A stretch of 64,000 nt of DNA. It comes from Bordetella holmesii ATCC 51541. Its GTDB lineage: Bacteria; Pseudomonadota; Gammaproteobacteria; Burkholderiales; Burkholderiaceae_B. Under the pieces are notes generated by a model. It was given only the letters and a program-made list of their open reading frames with translations, made no database searches and had not been told where the DNA came from. Location: contig CP007494.1 of the NCBI GenBank assembly GCA_000612485.1, positions 1,860,001 to 1,924,000 of the forward strand, written 5' to 3'. Shown one piece after another: positions 1-9,014 of the stretch (the first letter of the stretch is position 1; each line of letters begins with the position of its first letter). The translations under genes and the position numbers were made by a program.

Positions 1-746
1 AGAAGTTTCTGGAGAATCCGCGTCACGTGGAAATCCAGGTGCTGGCCGACGGCGGACGCAATGCCGTCTGGCTGGGCGAGCGCGACTGCTCCATGCAGCG
101 CCGCCACCAGAAAGTCATCGAAGAAGCGCCGGCGCCGGGTATCCCCCGTCGTCTGATCGAGCGCATCGGTGATCGGTGTGCGGATGCCTGCCGCAAAATG
201 GGTTATCGCGGCGCCGGCACGTTTGAGTTTCTGTTCGAAAACGGCGAGTTCTATTTCATTGAAATGAACACCCGGATCCAGGTCGAGCACCCGGTGACCG
301 AACTGATCACTGGCGTGGATCTGGTCCAGCAGCAAATCCTGATCGCCGCGGGCGAGAAATTCACCCTGCGTCAGCGTGACGTGGCCTTCAAGGGCCATGC
401 GCTCGAGTGCCGCATCAATGCGGAAGATCCTTTCCGCTTCGTGCCCAGCCCTGGCCGGATCACGAATTGGCATACACCGGGCGGCCCGGGCGTGCGTATC
501 GATTCGCACGCCTACAACGGCTATTTCGTGCCGCCCAATTACGATTCGATGATCGCCAAGGTCATCACCTATGGTGACACCCGCGAGCAGGCCCTGGCCC
601 GGATGCGCATTGCGCTGTCGGAAATGGTGGTCGAAGGCATTCAGACCAACATCCCGCTGCATCGCGAGCTTTTGCAGGACGCCCGCTTCATCGAGGGCGG
701 CACGAGTATCCATTATCTGGAAAACAAGCTGGCTCAGCGTCCCTGA
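1..746 (+). CDS. accC: Biotin carboxylase subunit of acetyl-CoA carboxylase, 3' part
   Basis: AccC carboxylates biotin on the AccB carrier using ATP and bicarbonate, the first step of fatty acid synthesis. The window opens inside the gene: the reading frame is open from base 3, so the GTG at 27 is only an internal valine. About 247 C-terminal residues remain, including the catalytic motif [14 protein letters not shown] and the biotin-carboxylase C-terminal domain ([13 protein letters not shown], then [13 protein letters not shown]). The stop is followed at once by a strong hairpin terminator. accB would be expected upstream, outside the window. No lesion is seen in the visible part. Pyruvate or propionyl-CoA carboxylases share these motifs, but the gene ends where stand-alone AccC proteins end. 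Confidence 0.93.
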   Translation, partial: KFLENPRHVEIQVLADGGRNAVWLGERDCSMQRRHQKVIEEAPAPGIPRRLIERIGDRCADACRKMGYRGAGTFEFLFENGEFYFIEMNTRIQVEHPVTELITGVDLVQQQILIAAGEKFTLRQRDVAFKGHALECRINAEDPFRFVPSPGRITNWHTPGGPGVRIDSHAYNGYFVPPNYDSMIAKVITYGDTREQALARMRIALSEMVVEGIQTNIPLHRELLQDARFIEGGTSIHYLENKLAQRP

Positions 747-754
747 GCGGCAAT

Positions 755-779
755 CGGGGCCCACGTGGCCCCGTTTTTT
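755..779 (+). terminator. Rho-independent terminator after accC
   Basis: A perfect 7-bp stem (CGGGGCC/GGCCCCG) with a CACGT loop is followed by six T. It lies 8 bp after the accC stop and separates accC from prmA. Confidence 0.85.
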
Positions 780-836
780 GTATTGATGGCGACAGGGCCC
801 GCGTGACGCGGGCCTTGCTGCAAGGAAGAAGCACAC

Positions 837-1745
837 ATGCGTGAATTGGTCCTTTATTGCCGCGAGGCCCAGGCCGAGGCACTGTCCGACGCACTGCTGG
901 AAGCTGGCGTGTTGTCAGTCTCCGTTGAAGACGCCGATCTGGGCACGGACGACGAACGCCCGCTGTTTGGCGAGCCAGGCACCGAGCCAACCGTGCAAGC
1001 CTGGGATCGCAATCGTGTCGTGGCGCTTCTGCCCGATGGGGCGGATCCGGCGCAGCTGCTCGAAGAGGCGGCCCAGTCGGTCAGCCTGGACGTGGCCGAG
1101 TTTGCCGATTGGAGTCTGCGCGATGTCCCGGACGCCGATTGGGTACGCCTGACGCAATCGCAGTTCGGCCCTATCCGCATCTCCGACCAGTTGTGGATCG
1201 TGCCAAGCTGGCATCGCGACGACGATAGCGTGCAGACGCCCGAAGGGGGGATCCGCATCGAACTCGATCCGGGTTTGGCCTTCGGTACCGGCAGCCATCC
1301 GACCACCCACCTTTGCCTGGCGTGGCTGGAGGCCGAATTGCCTGCTGGCGCCGACGTCCTCGATTACGGTTGCGGCTCCGGCATTCTGGCCATCGCGGCC
1401 CGCAAGCTCGGCGCCGGCCAGACCACGGCGGTCGACATCGATCCGCAGGCCGTGCAATCCACACGTGACAACGCCCTGGTCAATCAGGTCGACCTTTTGG
1501 CCCAATTGCCCGAGGGTCTCATCGACGGTCAGTTCCAGGTCGTGGTCGCCAATATCCTGTCCAATCCGCTCAAGGTGCTGGCCCCCATGCTGGCCGGACG
1601 CGTCGCGCCGGGGGGCGATCTGGTGTTGTCCGGCGTGTTGCAGCGGCAGGCCGAAGAAGTCGCCGCAGCCTATGCCCCCTGGATGTCGATGTCGGTCTGG
1701 CGAGAACGCGACGGGTGGGTCTGCCTGCACGGACGCAAGGCCTGA
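837..1745 (+). CDS. prmA: Ribosomal protein L11 methyltransferase PrmA
   Basis: PrmA trimethylates ribosomal protein L11 using S-adenosylmethionine in the cytoplasm. The 302-residue product has the usual family length. It has an N-terminal substrate-recognition domain, the conserved FGTGSHPTT segment near residue 150, the SAM-binding motif [19 protein letters not shown] near 180, and the post-loop motif NILSNPL near 240. The ATG at 837 follows an AAGGAAG ribosome site. Next to accC and upstream of a DUF3426 gene is a common arrangement in Burkholderiales. No damage is seen. Confidence 0.95.
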   Translation: MRELVLYCREAQAEALSDALLEAGVLSVSVEDADLGTDDERPLFGEPGTEPTVQAWDRNRVVALLPDGADPAQLLEEAAQSVSLDVAEFADWSLRDVPDADWVRLTQSQFGPIRISDQLWIVPSWHRDDDSVQTPEGGIRIELDPGLAFGTGSHPTTHLCLAWLEAELPAGADVLDYGCGSGILAIAARKLGAGQTTAVDIDPQAVQSTRDNALVNQVDLLAQLPEGLIDGQFQVVVANILSNPLKVLAPMLAGRVAPGGDLVLSGVLQRQAEEVAAAYAPWMSMSVWRERDGWVCLHGRKA

Positions 1746-1766
1746 TCCACGGACCGAGGCAAGATC

Positions 1767-2987
1767 ATGTCCTTGGTGACACGTTGCCCCCACTGCGCCA
1801 CGGCCTTCAAAGTGGTCGCCGACCAGTTGCGAGTTCGCAATGGTTTGGTGCGTTGCGGCGTCTGCAATACGGTTTTTGACGGGCGTGCCTGCCTGGTGAC
1901 ACCCGGCGAGCCCGATGGGGCTCATCGTCCACCTTTACCCGTCGTCGAGCAGGCCGTGGCGCTGCCGGTCTGGCCGGCGCCGGTGGAACCCGAACCCGAA
2001 CCGGCTACCCGTGCAGCCACGACCGTGGAGAGCCGCCTGGCCGCGGCACCCGTCGAGCCTGCTGCCGTTGTCGAGCCGCCGGCCGTTTTGCGCACCCGTC
2101 AGGCCATGCGCGAGGCTGAACCGGCTCAAGTTCCATGGCATGACGATGACGTCGAGCCAGGCCAGGCCGATGACACCGGCGATGACGCCGCGGAAGATGA
2201 GCCGGGCCAGACGCCGCAGGCGGATGGCTGGCGCCATGCGCTGCGCGGTGAGCGTCGTGAGACGACTTCGCAGGGTTGGGCGCTCAGCGCCGAGCCGCAA
2301 GTCTGGCGGCGCGTGCCGCGCGAGCCTGGGTTGGGCGCGGAGGCGGCCGAGTCGCTGCACGATGAACCGGCGCTGGACAACGAGCAGGAGCCCTCGATTC
2401 CGGGGGAGCGGCGCACGCGTTATTCGAGTGCCACGGGCAGTGGCCGCACGCCGCCCGAGTTTCTTGACGATGACCGCCAGCGTGCGCGCGGTGTGGGCCG
2501 CCGTATCTGGGCGCTGGCCTGCCTGCTGGCCGCGCTGGCGCTGGGCTTGCAGCTGCTTTATGTGCAACGCAGCAGCGTGGCTAGCGCCGTGCCCTGGCTG
2601 CGGCCCGTCCTGGAGGTCGCTTGCAAACCGCTGGGATGCACGGTGGGTTACGGCCGGCGGCTCGAGCGCATTGCCATTACCTCTTCGTCGCTGCGCACAC
2701 CCCAGGGTGCGTCCTCCAGCGCCTCGGAAGGCCGCTCGCTCATGGTGCTCAATGTCGTCATGCGCAATCGCTATGACAAGCCCCAACCGTGGCCGGCGCT
2801 GGTCCTGGAGTTGACCGATATTTCAGATACCGTGGTGGCGCGCAAAGTGCTCATGCCCCAGGATTACCTCGACTCCGCCCAGGCCGCAGGCCCGTTTGCT
2901 GCGGGCGCCGAGGTCACGTTGGCCGTGCCCATCGAGATACAGGGCATCAATGTCAACGGTTACCAACTCGATAAATTTTTCCCCTGA
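1767..2987 (+). CDS. Zinc-ribbon, DUF3426 membrane protein
   Basis: A 406-residue protein of unknown function. It begins with an MJ0042-type zinc ribbon, CPHC and CGVC separated by about 20 residues. A long acidic, proline/alanine-rich linker runs from about residue 60 to 240. One predicted membrane helix (IWALACLLAALALGLQLL) lies near residue 250, and a DUF3426 domain forms the C-terminus. The likely topology is zinc ribbon in the cytoplasm and DUF3426 in the periplasm. The gene lies 21 bp after prmA and 9 bp before the kinase start, so the three probably share a transcript. The domain family is clear; the role is not known. Confidence 0.85.
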   Translation: MSLVTRCPHCATAFKVVADQLRVRNGLVRCGVCNTVFDGRACLVTPGEPDGAHRPPLPVVEQAVALPVWPAPVEPEPEPATRAATTVESRLAAAPVEPAAVVEPPAVLRTRQAMREAEPAQVPWHDDDVEPGQADDTGDDAAEDEPGQTPQADGWRHALRGERRETTSQGWALSAEPQVWRRVPREPGLGAEAAESLHDEPALDNEQEPSIPGERRTRYSSATGSGRTPPEFLDDDRQRARGVGRRIWALACLLAALALGLQLLYVQRSSVASAVPWLRPVLEVACKPLGCTVGYGRRLERIAITSSSLRTPQGASSSASEGRSLMVLNVVMRNRYDKPQPWPALVLELTDISDTVVARKVLMPQDYLDSAQAAGPFAAGAEVTLAVPIEIQGINVNGYQLDKFFP

Positions 2988-2996
2988 AGGATGATC

Positions 2997-3938
2997 ATGG
3001 CTTCTTCTGTGCTGGTATGCGGTTCGATGGCGTTTGACACCATCGCTGTCTTTGAAGGCCACTTCAAGGATCACATCCTGCCTGATCGCATCCAATCGCT
3101 GAGCGTGTCGTTTCTGGTGCCGGGTATGCGCAAGGAATATGGCGGCTGCGCCGGCAACATCGCCTACAACATGAAACTGCTGGGCGGCCAACCGGTGCCG
3201 GTGGCCACCGTAGGCGAAGACTCCGGTGATTACCTCGAGCGCTTGTCGGGCCTGGGCATCGACACCAGCCGCGTCAAGACCGTGCCGGGAACCTTCACGG
3301 CGCAGTGCTTCATCACCACCGATCTGGATGACAACCAGATCACCGCCTTTCACCCGGGAGCGATGGCTTTCTCGGCCCAGAATGACCTGAGCCAGGCCGA
3401 GGCGGCCTGGGCCATCGTCGCGCCGGACGCCAAAGAGGGGATGTTCGCCCATGCCCAGGCGCTGGCTGCGCGCGGTATTCCGTTCATCTTCGATCTGGGG
3501 CAGGCCATGCCCTTGTTCGACGGCGCCGATCTCGAGCGCATGCTCGGGTTGTGCCAGGCCCTGACGGTCAATGACTACGAGGCCAGCGTGGTCGAGCAAC
3601 GCACCGGCCGCAAGATGGCCGACATTGCCCGCCATTTGCGCGCGGTCATCGTCACGCGTGGTGCGCACGGCGCCACGCTCTACACCGACGGCCAGGAAAT
3701 CCAGATCGAGCCGGTGCAGGCCGAAGACGTGGTCGATCCGACCGGCTGCGGCGATGCGCACCGCGCCGGCTTGCTCTATGGCCTGATCTCCGGTTGGAGC
3801 TGGGCCGACAGCGCGCGCCTGGCCAATCTGATGGGCGCTTTCAAAATCGCCTCGAAGGGGCCGCAGAATCATGCGCCAGACCGCGCCGAGATCAGCCGCC
3901 GCCTGCAGCAAGCCTATGGACTGACCTTGCCGGTTTGA
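2997..3938 (+). CDS. PfkB-family carbohydrate/nucleoside kinase
   Basis: A 313-residue member of the PfkB/ribokinase family, which phosphorylates sugars or nucleosides with ATP. The N-terminal substrate segment has the family glycines (EYGGCAGNIAYNMKLLGG). The C-terminal PfkB signature is DPTGCGDAHRAG, in which Asp is the expected catalytic base and GCGD the anion hole. ATG codons occur at 2991 and 2997; the GAAGG ribosome site touches the first and is correctly spaced for the second, so 2997 is chosen. Bordetella homologues are often called adenosine kinase, but the substrate cannot be read from the sequence. Confidence 0.85.
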   Translation: MASSVLVCGSMAFDTIAVFEGHFKDHILPDRIQSLSVSFLVPGMRKEYGGCAGNIAYNMKLLGGQPVPVATVGEDSGDYLERLSGLGIDTSRVKTVPGTFTAQCFITTDLDDNQITAFHPGAMAFSAQNDLSQAEAAWAIVAPDAKEGMFAHAQALAARGIPFIFDLGQAMPLFDGADLERMLGLCQALTVNDYEASVVEQRTGRKMADIARHLRAVIVTRGAHGATLYTDGQEIQIEPVQAEDVVDPTGCGDAHRAGLLYGLISGWSWADSARLANLMGAFKIASKGPQNHAPDRAEISRRLQQAYGLTLPV

Positions 3939-3998
3939 GTGTCTTCGGCCGTGACCGCCCCGGCGGCTGCGGCGTCCTTTTATACTGTGAGCAGGGCA

Positions 3999-4020
3999 CA
4001 GGGCCCGCAGGCCCTGATTT
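3999..4020 (+). terminator. Probable terminator after the PfkB kinase
   Basis: A 7-bp stem (CAGGGCC/GGCCCTG) with a 4-nt loop is followed by ATTTTGG. It lies 60 bp after the kinase stop. The T tract is short, so termination may be partial. Confidence 0.5.
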
Positions 4021-4109
4021 TGGTTGCACCCTGTTTCTCGCCCGGCAACGAAACGTGTTGCGGGGGAGTATTATCGAATGTGTCGGTACATCCCGATCGA
4101 GGAGTCTCA

Positions 4110-4613
4110 ATGAGCACAACTATTTCTTCGTCTGTTTCGGCTGGCCGCATTGCTCGCGGAATCGTCGTGTTGACGCTGGCTGCTGGCATGGTGACGTTGG
4201 CCGGTTGCGCCAATCGCAGTGCGTCGGCCGGTGTCTATAGCTATGATCAGGCCCAGCGCGAGCAGATCGTTCGCACGGGTACGGTGACAGGCGTGCGCCC
4301 GATCACCATTCAGAATGACAAATCCAGCGGTGTCGGTCTGGTGGCCGGCGGTGCCCTGGGCGGTGTGGCGGGTAACGCCATCGGCGGCGGCACGGGCCGC
4401 ACGATCGCCACGGTCGGCGGCGCCCTGTTGGGTGCCCTGGCGGGCAACGCGGTGGAAAACCGGGTCGGCAAGAATTCCGGCTATGAAATCACGGTGCGAC
4501 TGGACAACGGCGAAACCCGCGTCGTCGCTCAGGAAGCCGATGTGCCGGTCAGCGTTGGTCAACGCGTGCAGGTCATCAGCGGCAGCGGCCCGACCCGCGT
4601 CGTGCCTTACTAA
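4110..4613 (+). CDS. Glycine-zipper outer-membrane lipoprotein (SlyB/Pcp-like)
   Basis: A 167-residue lipoprotein. A lipoprotein signal peptide ends in the lipobox LAGC near residue 32. It is followed by a glycine-zipper 2TM segment rich in GG pairs (VAGGALGGVAGNAIGGGTG, then a second half ending LLGALAGNAVENR). The C-terminal half is a small beta domain that looks like the SlyB/PcP family, anchored to the outer membrane. The ATG at 4110 is preceded by GAGGAG; the frame is also open upstream to 3939, but without a ribosome site. A strong terminator follows, so it is probably monocistronic. Confidence 0.85.
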   Translation: MSTTISSSVSAGRIARGIVVLTLAAGMVTLAGCANRSASAGVYSYDQAQREQIVRTGTVTGVRPITIQNDKSSGVGLVAGGALGGVAGNAIGGGTGRTIATVGGALLGALAGNAVENRVGKNSGYEITVRLDNGETRVVAQEADVPVSVGQRVQVISGSGPTRVVPY

Positions 4614-4641
4614 GCCGTTCTCGGCGGCAGGTAGACCTTCC

Positions 4642-4676
4642 ACACCCCTCGGGCGGCAACGCCCGGGGGGTGTTTT
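4642..4676 (+). terminator. Rho-independent terminator after the lipoprotein gene
   Basis: A 13-bp GC-rich stem with one G-T pair and a 6-nt loop is followed by TTTT. It lies about 28 bp after the lipoprotein stop. Confidence 0.85.
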
Positions 4677-4778
4677 GCTGTAACGACTGGCTGCCGGGCC
4701 TACTGTTGCGGCCGCCCGACAAAGCGGGCGGGGTTCGGAAAAAAGTTTCAAGATTTTAAGAACGCCGTCAGCATCCCT

Positions 4779-4787
4779 TGGTATAGT
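4779..4787 (+). promoter_or_regulatory. Candidate extended -10 promoter of the D-alanylation operon
   Basis: TGGTATAGT matches an extended -10 element (TGn followed by TATAGT). It lies about 63 bp upstream of the carrier-protein ATG and after the previous terminator. No good -35 hexamer is visible at the usual spacing. Confidence 0.4.
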
Positions 4788-4850
4788 CGCGCTGCTAACT
4801 CCGGGGGCGGGGGTAATCGGCCTCGCTGAGGCGGCACAGCAACACAGACT

Positions 4851-5087
4851 ATGCATACTGAGCAAGAACTCCATACCCGTATCGCCGAGATCGTCGAATC
4901 GATCGTTCTGAAAAAAGTTACCGCCGATACTCCCCTTATCGCATCTGGCCTGGTCGACTCGTTGGCCGCGGTGGATATCACTCTGGCTGTCGAGTCCGAG
5001 TACGGCTGTAGCATTCCGGCGCCCGAAATCGCTGAGCACATGCAGTCGGTCCGCACGCTCGCCGACTATGTCGCTGCTCATACGTAA
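4851..5087 (+). CDS. dltC: D-alanyl carrier protein-like acyl carrier protein
   Basis: A 78-residue phosphopantetheine carrier protein. The attachment motif GLVDSLA carries the serine (near residue 38) that receives the 4'-phosphopantetheine arm. Acidic residues along helix 2 (VESEYG) are typical of carrier proteins. In this operon the likely cargo is D-alanine loaded by DltA, rather than a fatty acid. The ATG at 4851 opens the operon, and the last 20 bp overlap dltD, so translation is coupled. The product is intact. It could serve another acyl transfer system, but the neighbours argue for the Dlt pathway. Confidence 0.8.
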   Translation: MHTEQELHTRIAEIVESIVLKKVTADTPLIASGLVDSLAAVDITLAVESEYGCSIPAPEIAEHMQSVRTLADYVAAHT

Positions 5088-6243
5088 CAGCCGGCTGCTG
5101 TCGCATATCGCGGCGGCCTTCACCGCCTGTGTGCTGGCCGCAGCGCTTTACTGGATAGCAGATCGTTTTCTGGACAGTAACGTCCAGCCGATCTCCAATG
5201 CGCCTTCGGTCACGGACAACTACCTGCCCAATCTGGGCCCGGATTGGGGCACGCAGCACGTCAACCTGAACCGTCTGTCGCGTGCACTGAGCGACGGCAC
5301 GCTCGTCGTGCTGGGGTCGTCCGAGTTGTCCAGCCACGACCTCCGGTTTGTCCCCTATCACTTCTTTCCGCGCGAACTGAAAGTACCGACGCTGGCCTAC
5401 GGGCACGCCATGTTTCAGTCGTACGGGATAGTGAGTGTGCTGGAGTCGGTGGCCGACTCGCTCACACCCAATACGCGTCTGGTGGTGATGATATCGCCTG
5501 CCTGGTTTGCCTCCGGCGGGCAGTTGCCGCGCTCGGCGTTTGCCGAGCATGTCACCGGCCCGGTCTGGGACAGGCTCTGGAATCGCCAGGCCACCCGCGA
5601 GCAGATGCAGACCTGGATCAGCGACAACGCCAATTGGGGGCTGCTGTGGCTGCTGGCCAATGGGCAGGTCTCGGAGTTCAAGGACAAGGTCGCGGCCTGG
5701 TGGCACGCGCGCGCGCAGCCTCAGCTTGATATGCCGCGCAGCGCATTGGCGGTACCCGCGCACAAGTTCGTCAGTTGGCCGTCGTCGGCACGCCTGTCGG
5801 GGCAGCACTGGAGCGAGCTGATCGATCAGGCGACCGATGTCGAGCGCGAGTTGGGCAGCAAGAACCCCTACGACGTACGCGACGACTATTACGAGAAATA
5901 CCTGGCGATGCTGCCATCGCCGGCGCGCAATGAATTTCCGGATGTGCCGCCCATGACCCGTCCCGAGCTGGGCGATCTGGCGCGTGTTATGGCCTTGTTG
6001 CAGCAGCGAAAAGTACGTGCTTATTTCGTCATCCAGCCCTTCAATCCCAAGTTGATTCTGGACGTCGAGCGTTTCGATCCCGTGGTGACGGCCATCATGG
6101 GCATGTGCGAACGCTATGACATGGGTTGTCTGGATCTCTACAGCATCCCTTTCCAGCCGGGAATGGTGCGTGACGACATGCATCTGGCCGAAGTGGGCTG
6201 GGCCCTGGCAGACCGGGGCATTGCGGAGTTCTTCTCGCGATGA
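5068..6243 (+). CDS. dltD: DltD-like D-alanyl transfer protein
   Basis: A 391-residue protein with one N-terminal membrane anchor (residues about 11-30) and an SGNH-type extracytoplasmic domain. The motif LGSSELSSHD near residue 83 supplies the expected catalytic serine. DDMHLAEVGW near residue 370 supplies the Asp/His pair. In Gram-positive bacteria DltD transfers D-alanine to teichoic acid. In Bordetella pertussis the related dra locus has been reported to D-alanylate an outer-membrane component and raise resistance to cationic peptides. The gene overlaps the carrier gene by 20 bp and its TGA overlaps the next ATG. It reads through without damage. Confidence 0.85.
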   Translation: MSLLIRNSRLLSHIAAAFTACVLAAALYWIADRFLDSNVQPISNAPSVTDNYLPNLGPDWGTQHVNLNRLSRALSDGTLVVLGSSELSSHDLRFVPYHFFPRELKVPTLAYGHAMFQSYGIVSVLESVADSLTPNTRLVVMISPAWFASGGQLPRSAFAEHVTGPVWDRLWNRQATREQMQTWISDNANWGLLWLLANGQVSEFKDKVAAWWHARAQPQLDMPRSALAVPAHKFVSWPSSARLSGQHWSELIDQATDVERELGSKNPYDVRDDYYEKYLAMLPSPARNEFPDVPPMTRPELGDLARVMALLQQRKVRAYFVIQPFNPKLILDVERFDPVVTAIMGMCERYDMGCLDLYSIPFQPGMVRDDMHLAEVGWALADRGIAEFFSR

Positions 6244-6365
6244 AGCGTTTTTTTTGGCATCTTTGCCTCTATCTTGGCCTGATTCTGGTGTTCATCCTGC
6301 AAGCGCAGCCCACGACGGGTAGCGGCTGGCCGATCAAAGTCGAATTTCAATACCAACAGTTCTGA
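6240..6365 (+). CDS. dltX: DltX-like membrane micro-protein, 41 residues
   Basis: A short gene starts at the ATGA overlap with the dltD stop. It encodes 41 residues: a basic/aromatic start (MKRFFWHL), one hydrophobic helix (about residues 6-21), and a hydrophilic tail ending WPIKVEFQYQQF. Size, topology, aromatic C-terminus and position next to dltB match DltX of Gram-positive dlt operons, where DltX is needed for D-alanylation. Here it sits between dltD and dltB. The identification rests on context and shape, not on a sequence search. It is intact. Confidence 0.65.
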   Translation: MKRFFWHLCLYLGLILVFILQAQPTTGSGWPIKVEFQYQQF

Positions 6366-6372
6366 GGCTGCC

Positions 6373-7499
6373 ATGGAATTGTTCGGTAGCCTGAGTTTCT
6401 TCGGCGGCGCCATCATCGGTGGCCTGGGCCTGTTGATTTACCGCTCGCTGGCCGCGCCCTGGCGCCTGGGGTACCGCCACGTCATCGCGGGCTTGTCCGT
6501 GCTGATCTGGCTGGCGGTGTTTGGCGTGCGTCCTTGGCAGCCTGCGGCCTTGTTCCTCATCGCCGGGGGGCTCTGTGGGCCACCCGCCGCGGCTGGTTGC
6601 GCACCTGGATGGCGGTGATCATCACGATGACGCCGCTACTGCTGGTCAAGACGGGCACGACCCATCTGCCTGCCATGCTGGGCTTGTCGTTTGCAACGTT
6701 TCGCGCCATCGATGTGCTGCTGTTTGCGCATCGCGACGAGCCTCTGTCGCCGCTCGATTACTTCATTTATCTGTTCTTCCCGCTGACCTTACTGGCCGGC
6801 CCGATGTACCGCTGGCGCAGTTTTCAGGCCGATCTGAGGCGCGGCTACGATGGGGTCAAGCTCGATACCTGGCTCGGTGGTCTGGAGCTGACGCTACTGG
6901 GCATCATTCAGAAGTTCGGCCTGGCCGAAGCCATCTGGCGCTACGGCTTGTCGACGCTGGACGCGCACGACTATTCGTTCACGGGTGTCGTGTCCAACGC
7001 AACGCTCTACAGCTTTTATTTATTCTTTGACTTTGAGGGCTACAGCAATATGGCCATCGGCATCGGCATGCTGTTCGGGTTCGTGTTGCCGACCAACTTC
7101 CGCAATCCCCTGGCCAGTGCCAATCCGCAGGATTTCTGGCGCCGCTGGCATATCAGCCTGTCGGAGTGGCTGCGCGATGTGGTCTTCATGCCCATCTACA
7201 AAGCCCTGGCCAAAACGGCTTTTTTCGGACGTCACCGTCTGGCGGCGCAGAATGTCGGCATTTTCGCCACGCTGCTGGCCATGGGTATCTGGAATGGCCT
7301 GACCTGGCATTATGTGGTCAGCGGGCTGATGTTCGGCTCGTATTCCGTGGGCCATAACTTGCTCATCAATGCTGCGCGCAGTCGTCCGCCTCTGGCTGCC
7401 TGGCTGGCGCATGCCTGGGTCAAGTTTGCCGGCCGCGTCATCACGCTTATCCTGGCCGCGCTGGCACTCTACGTCTTCAGCGGCCGCAGCCCGATCTGA
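6373..7499 (+). pseudogene. dltB: DltB-like MBOAT acyltransferase, frameshifted
   Basis: DltB is a membrane-bound O-acyltransferase that passes D-alanine from the carrier protein across the membrane. The first frame encodes MELFGSLSFFGG through LFLIAGG. It is lost at a run of six G (6565-6570) and the protein resumes in another frame at LWATRRGWLRTWMAV. One missing G explains the shift; restored, the protein would have 375 residues. The C-terminal part keeps the MBOAT features, including FWRRWHISLSEWLRD and the catalytic-histidine segment WNGLTWHYV. As written, translation stops at 6616-6618 after 81 residues. Loss of one base from a G tract could be mutation, slippage or a sequencing error. 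Confidence 0.85.
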
Positions 7500-7510
7500 G
7501 TCCCTTTGCC

Positions 7511-8946
7511 ATGCGTTTTGATCTGAGTACTTTCGAATTCGTCGCCTCGGAGCGTGACCCGCAGGCGCTGGCAGTCGTCGGCGCGGATGGCCAGTTGAGC
7601 TGGGCCGAGTTGGAGCAGGCCGCCGCAGCCTGGGTCGAACGGGCACGTGCGCGCAACATTACCGCCGATGTGCCGGTCGTGGTCTACGGCCATAAGCAGA
7701 CCGGTTTTTCGTGGCCATGGTCGGCGCACTGATGTTGGGTGCACCCTTCGTGCCGGTGGATACCATCTATCCGGCCGAGCGCCTGCGCCGCATCGTCGAG
7801 ATTGTCGGTGCCGGTACGGTCTATGATGCGGCCGCCGATCGGTTCGAGCCGGGTGCTGCGCAGCCACGAGCGCTCGATGAGAAGAGCCTGGCTTATGTGA
7901 TCTTCACTTCCGGCAGCACGGGCGACCCCAAGGGCGTGCAGATCGGCCGCGAGAGCGTAGCCTTGCTAGGGCAGTGGATGAGCACCTTCGGTCTGGGGGA
8001 TGCCCCGGTCTTCATGAACCAGGCGCCGTTCAGTTTCGATCTGTCCATGTATGAGGTTTTCGGGACGTTGGCATTGGGTGGCACGTGCGTACTCAGCGCC
8101 CGCGAGCAGATCGCCGCACCCGCGGACTGGTACACGCGCCTGGCCGCGCATGGCATCCGGTGCTGGGTGTCGACGCCGTCCTTTGCGCATCAACAGCTGG
8201 TCAATCGCGATTTTTCGCCGGCCACCTTGCCGGCGCTGGATACGTTTCTTTTTTGCGGCGAGCCCCTGACCGTGGCGCTGGCCAAAAAACTGCGTCAGCG
8301 TTTTCCGCTGGCTCGCATTATCAACACCTATGGGCCGACCGAGGCGACGGTGGCCACCACGGCCATCGTGGTCGACGATGCGGTCATTGCCGCGCACGAC
8401 CCCTTGCCCATCGGCTATGCCAAGCCGGATTCGCGTGTTTATGTGGAAGAGGGCGAACTGTGCATCGTGGGCGATCACGTCATGCGTGGCTACCTCAACC
8501 GTCCCGACCTGAACGAGACGAAATGCTTTCGCGCCGCCGACGGCCGTCGCGGTTTTCGCACCGGCGATCTCGGCGAGCAGGGTGAGGGCGGCTTGCTGTT
8601 CTGCCGCGGCCGCATGGACGACCAGATCAAGCTCAATGGTTATCGCATCGAGCTCTCGGAGATCGACGCTGCCCTGCATGGCCTGACCGGCGTGCGCGGC
8701 GGTGCCTGCGCGGTGCTGCGCCGGCCTGACGGCACCGCGGTGCGGTTGATCGGTTTTCTGGATGTGGACGTCAGTGCGCCTGCGTATGCCGGCGCCGATG
8801 TCCAGGCAGACTGGAAACGTCTGCTGGCCGAACGCCTGCCCCCCTATATGGTGCCTACCGAGTGGGTGTTGTGCCCGTCTTTGCCTGTTTCCAACAATCA
8901 CAAGACGGACCGCAAGAAGCTGCTGGAAATTTACGCCAGCCTTTGA
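7511..8946 (+). pseudogene. dltA: DltA-like D-alanine-carrier protein ligase, frameshifted
   Basis: DltA adenylates D-alanine and loads it on the carrier protein. The first frame reads MRFDLSTFEF through YGHKQTGF. It breaks at TTTTT (7705-7709); an extra T would restore TGFFVAMVGALMLGAPF in the downstream frame and a 478-residue protein. The remainder carries the adenylation motifs FTSGSTGDPKG, NTYGPTEATVATT, FRTGDLGE and KLNGYRIELSE, and the C-terminal lysine region NNHKTDRKKL. The GTG at 7711 lies in the distal frame but has no ribosome site. The gene starts 11 bp after dltB. With dltB also broken, the pathway is probably non-functional in this strain if the sequence is right. Confidence 0.85.
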
Positions 8947-8960
8947 GGACTGTTGTCGAT

Positions 8961-8998
8961 AAAAAAGGGCGCCGTGCGAATCCACGGCGCCCTTGTTT
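8961..8998. terminator. Bidirectional terminator between dltA and yggT
   Basis: A perfect 10-bp stem (GGGCGCCGTG/CACGGCGCCC) has AAAAAA on its left and TTGTTT on its right. It can end transcripts of dltA on the plus strand and yggT on the minus strand. Confidence 0.85.
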
Positions 8999-9014
8999 CG
9001 TGTCCGTTCAGCGG

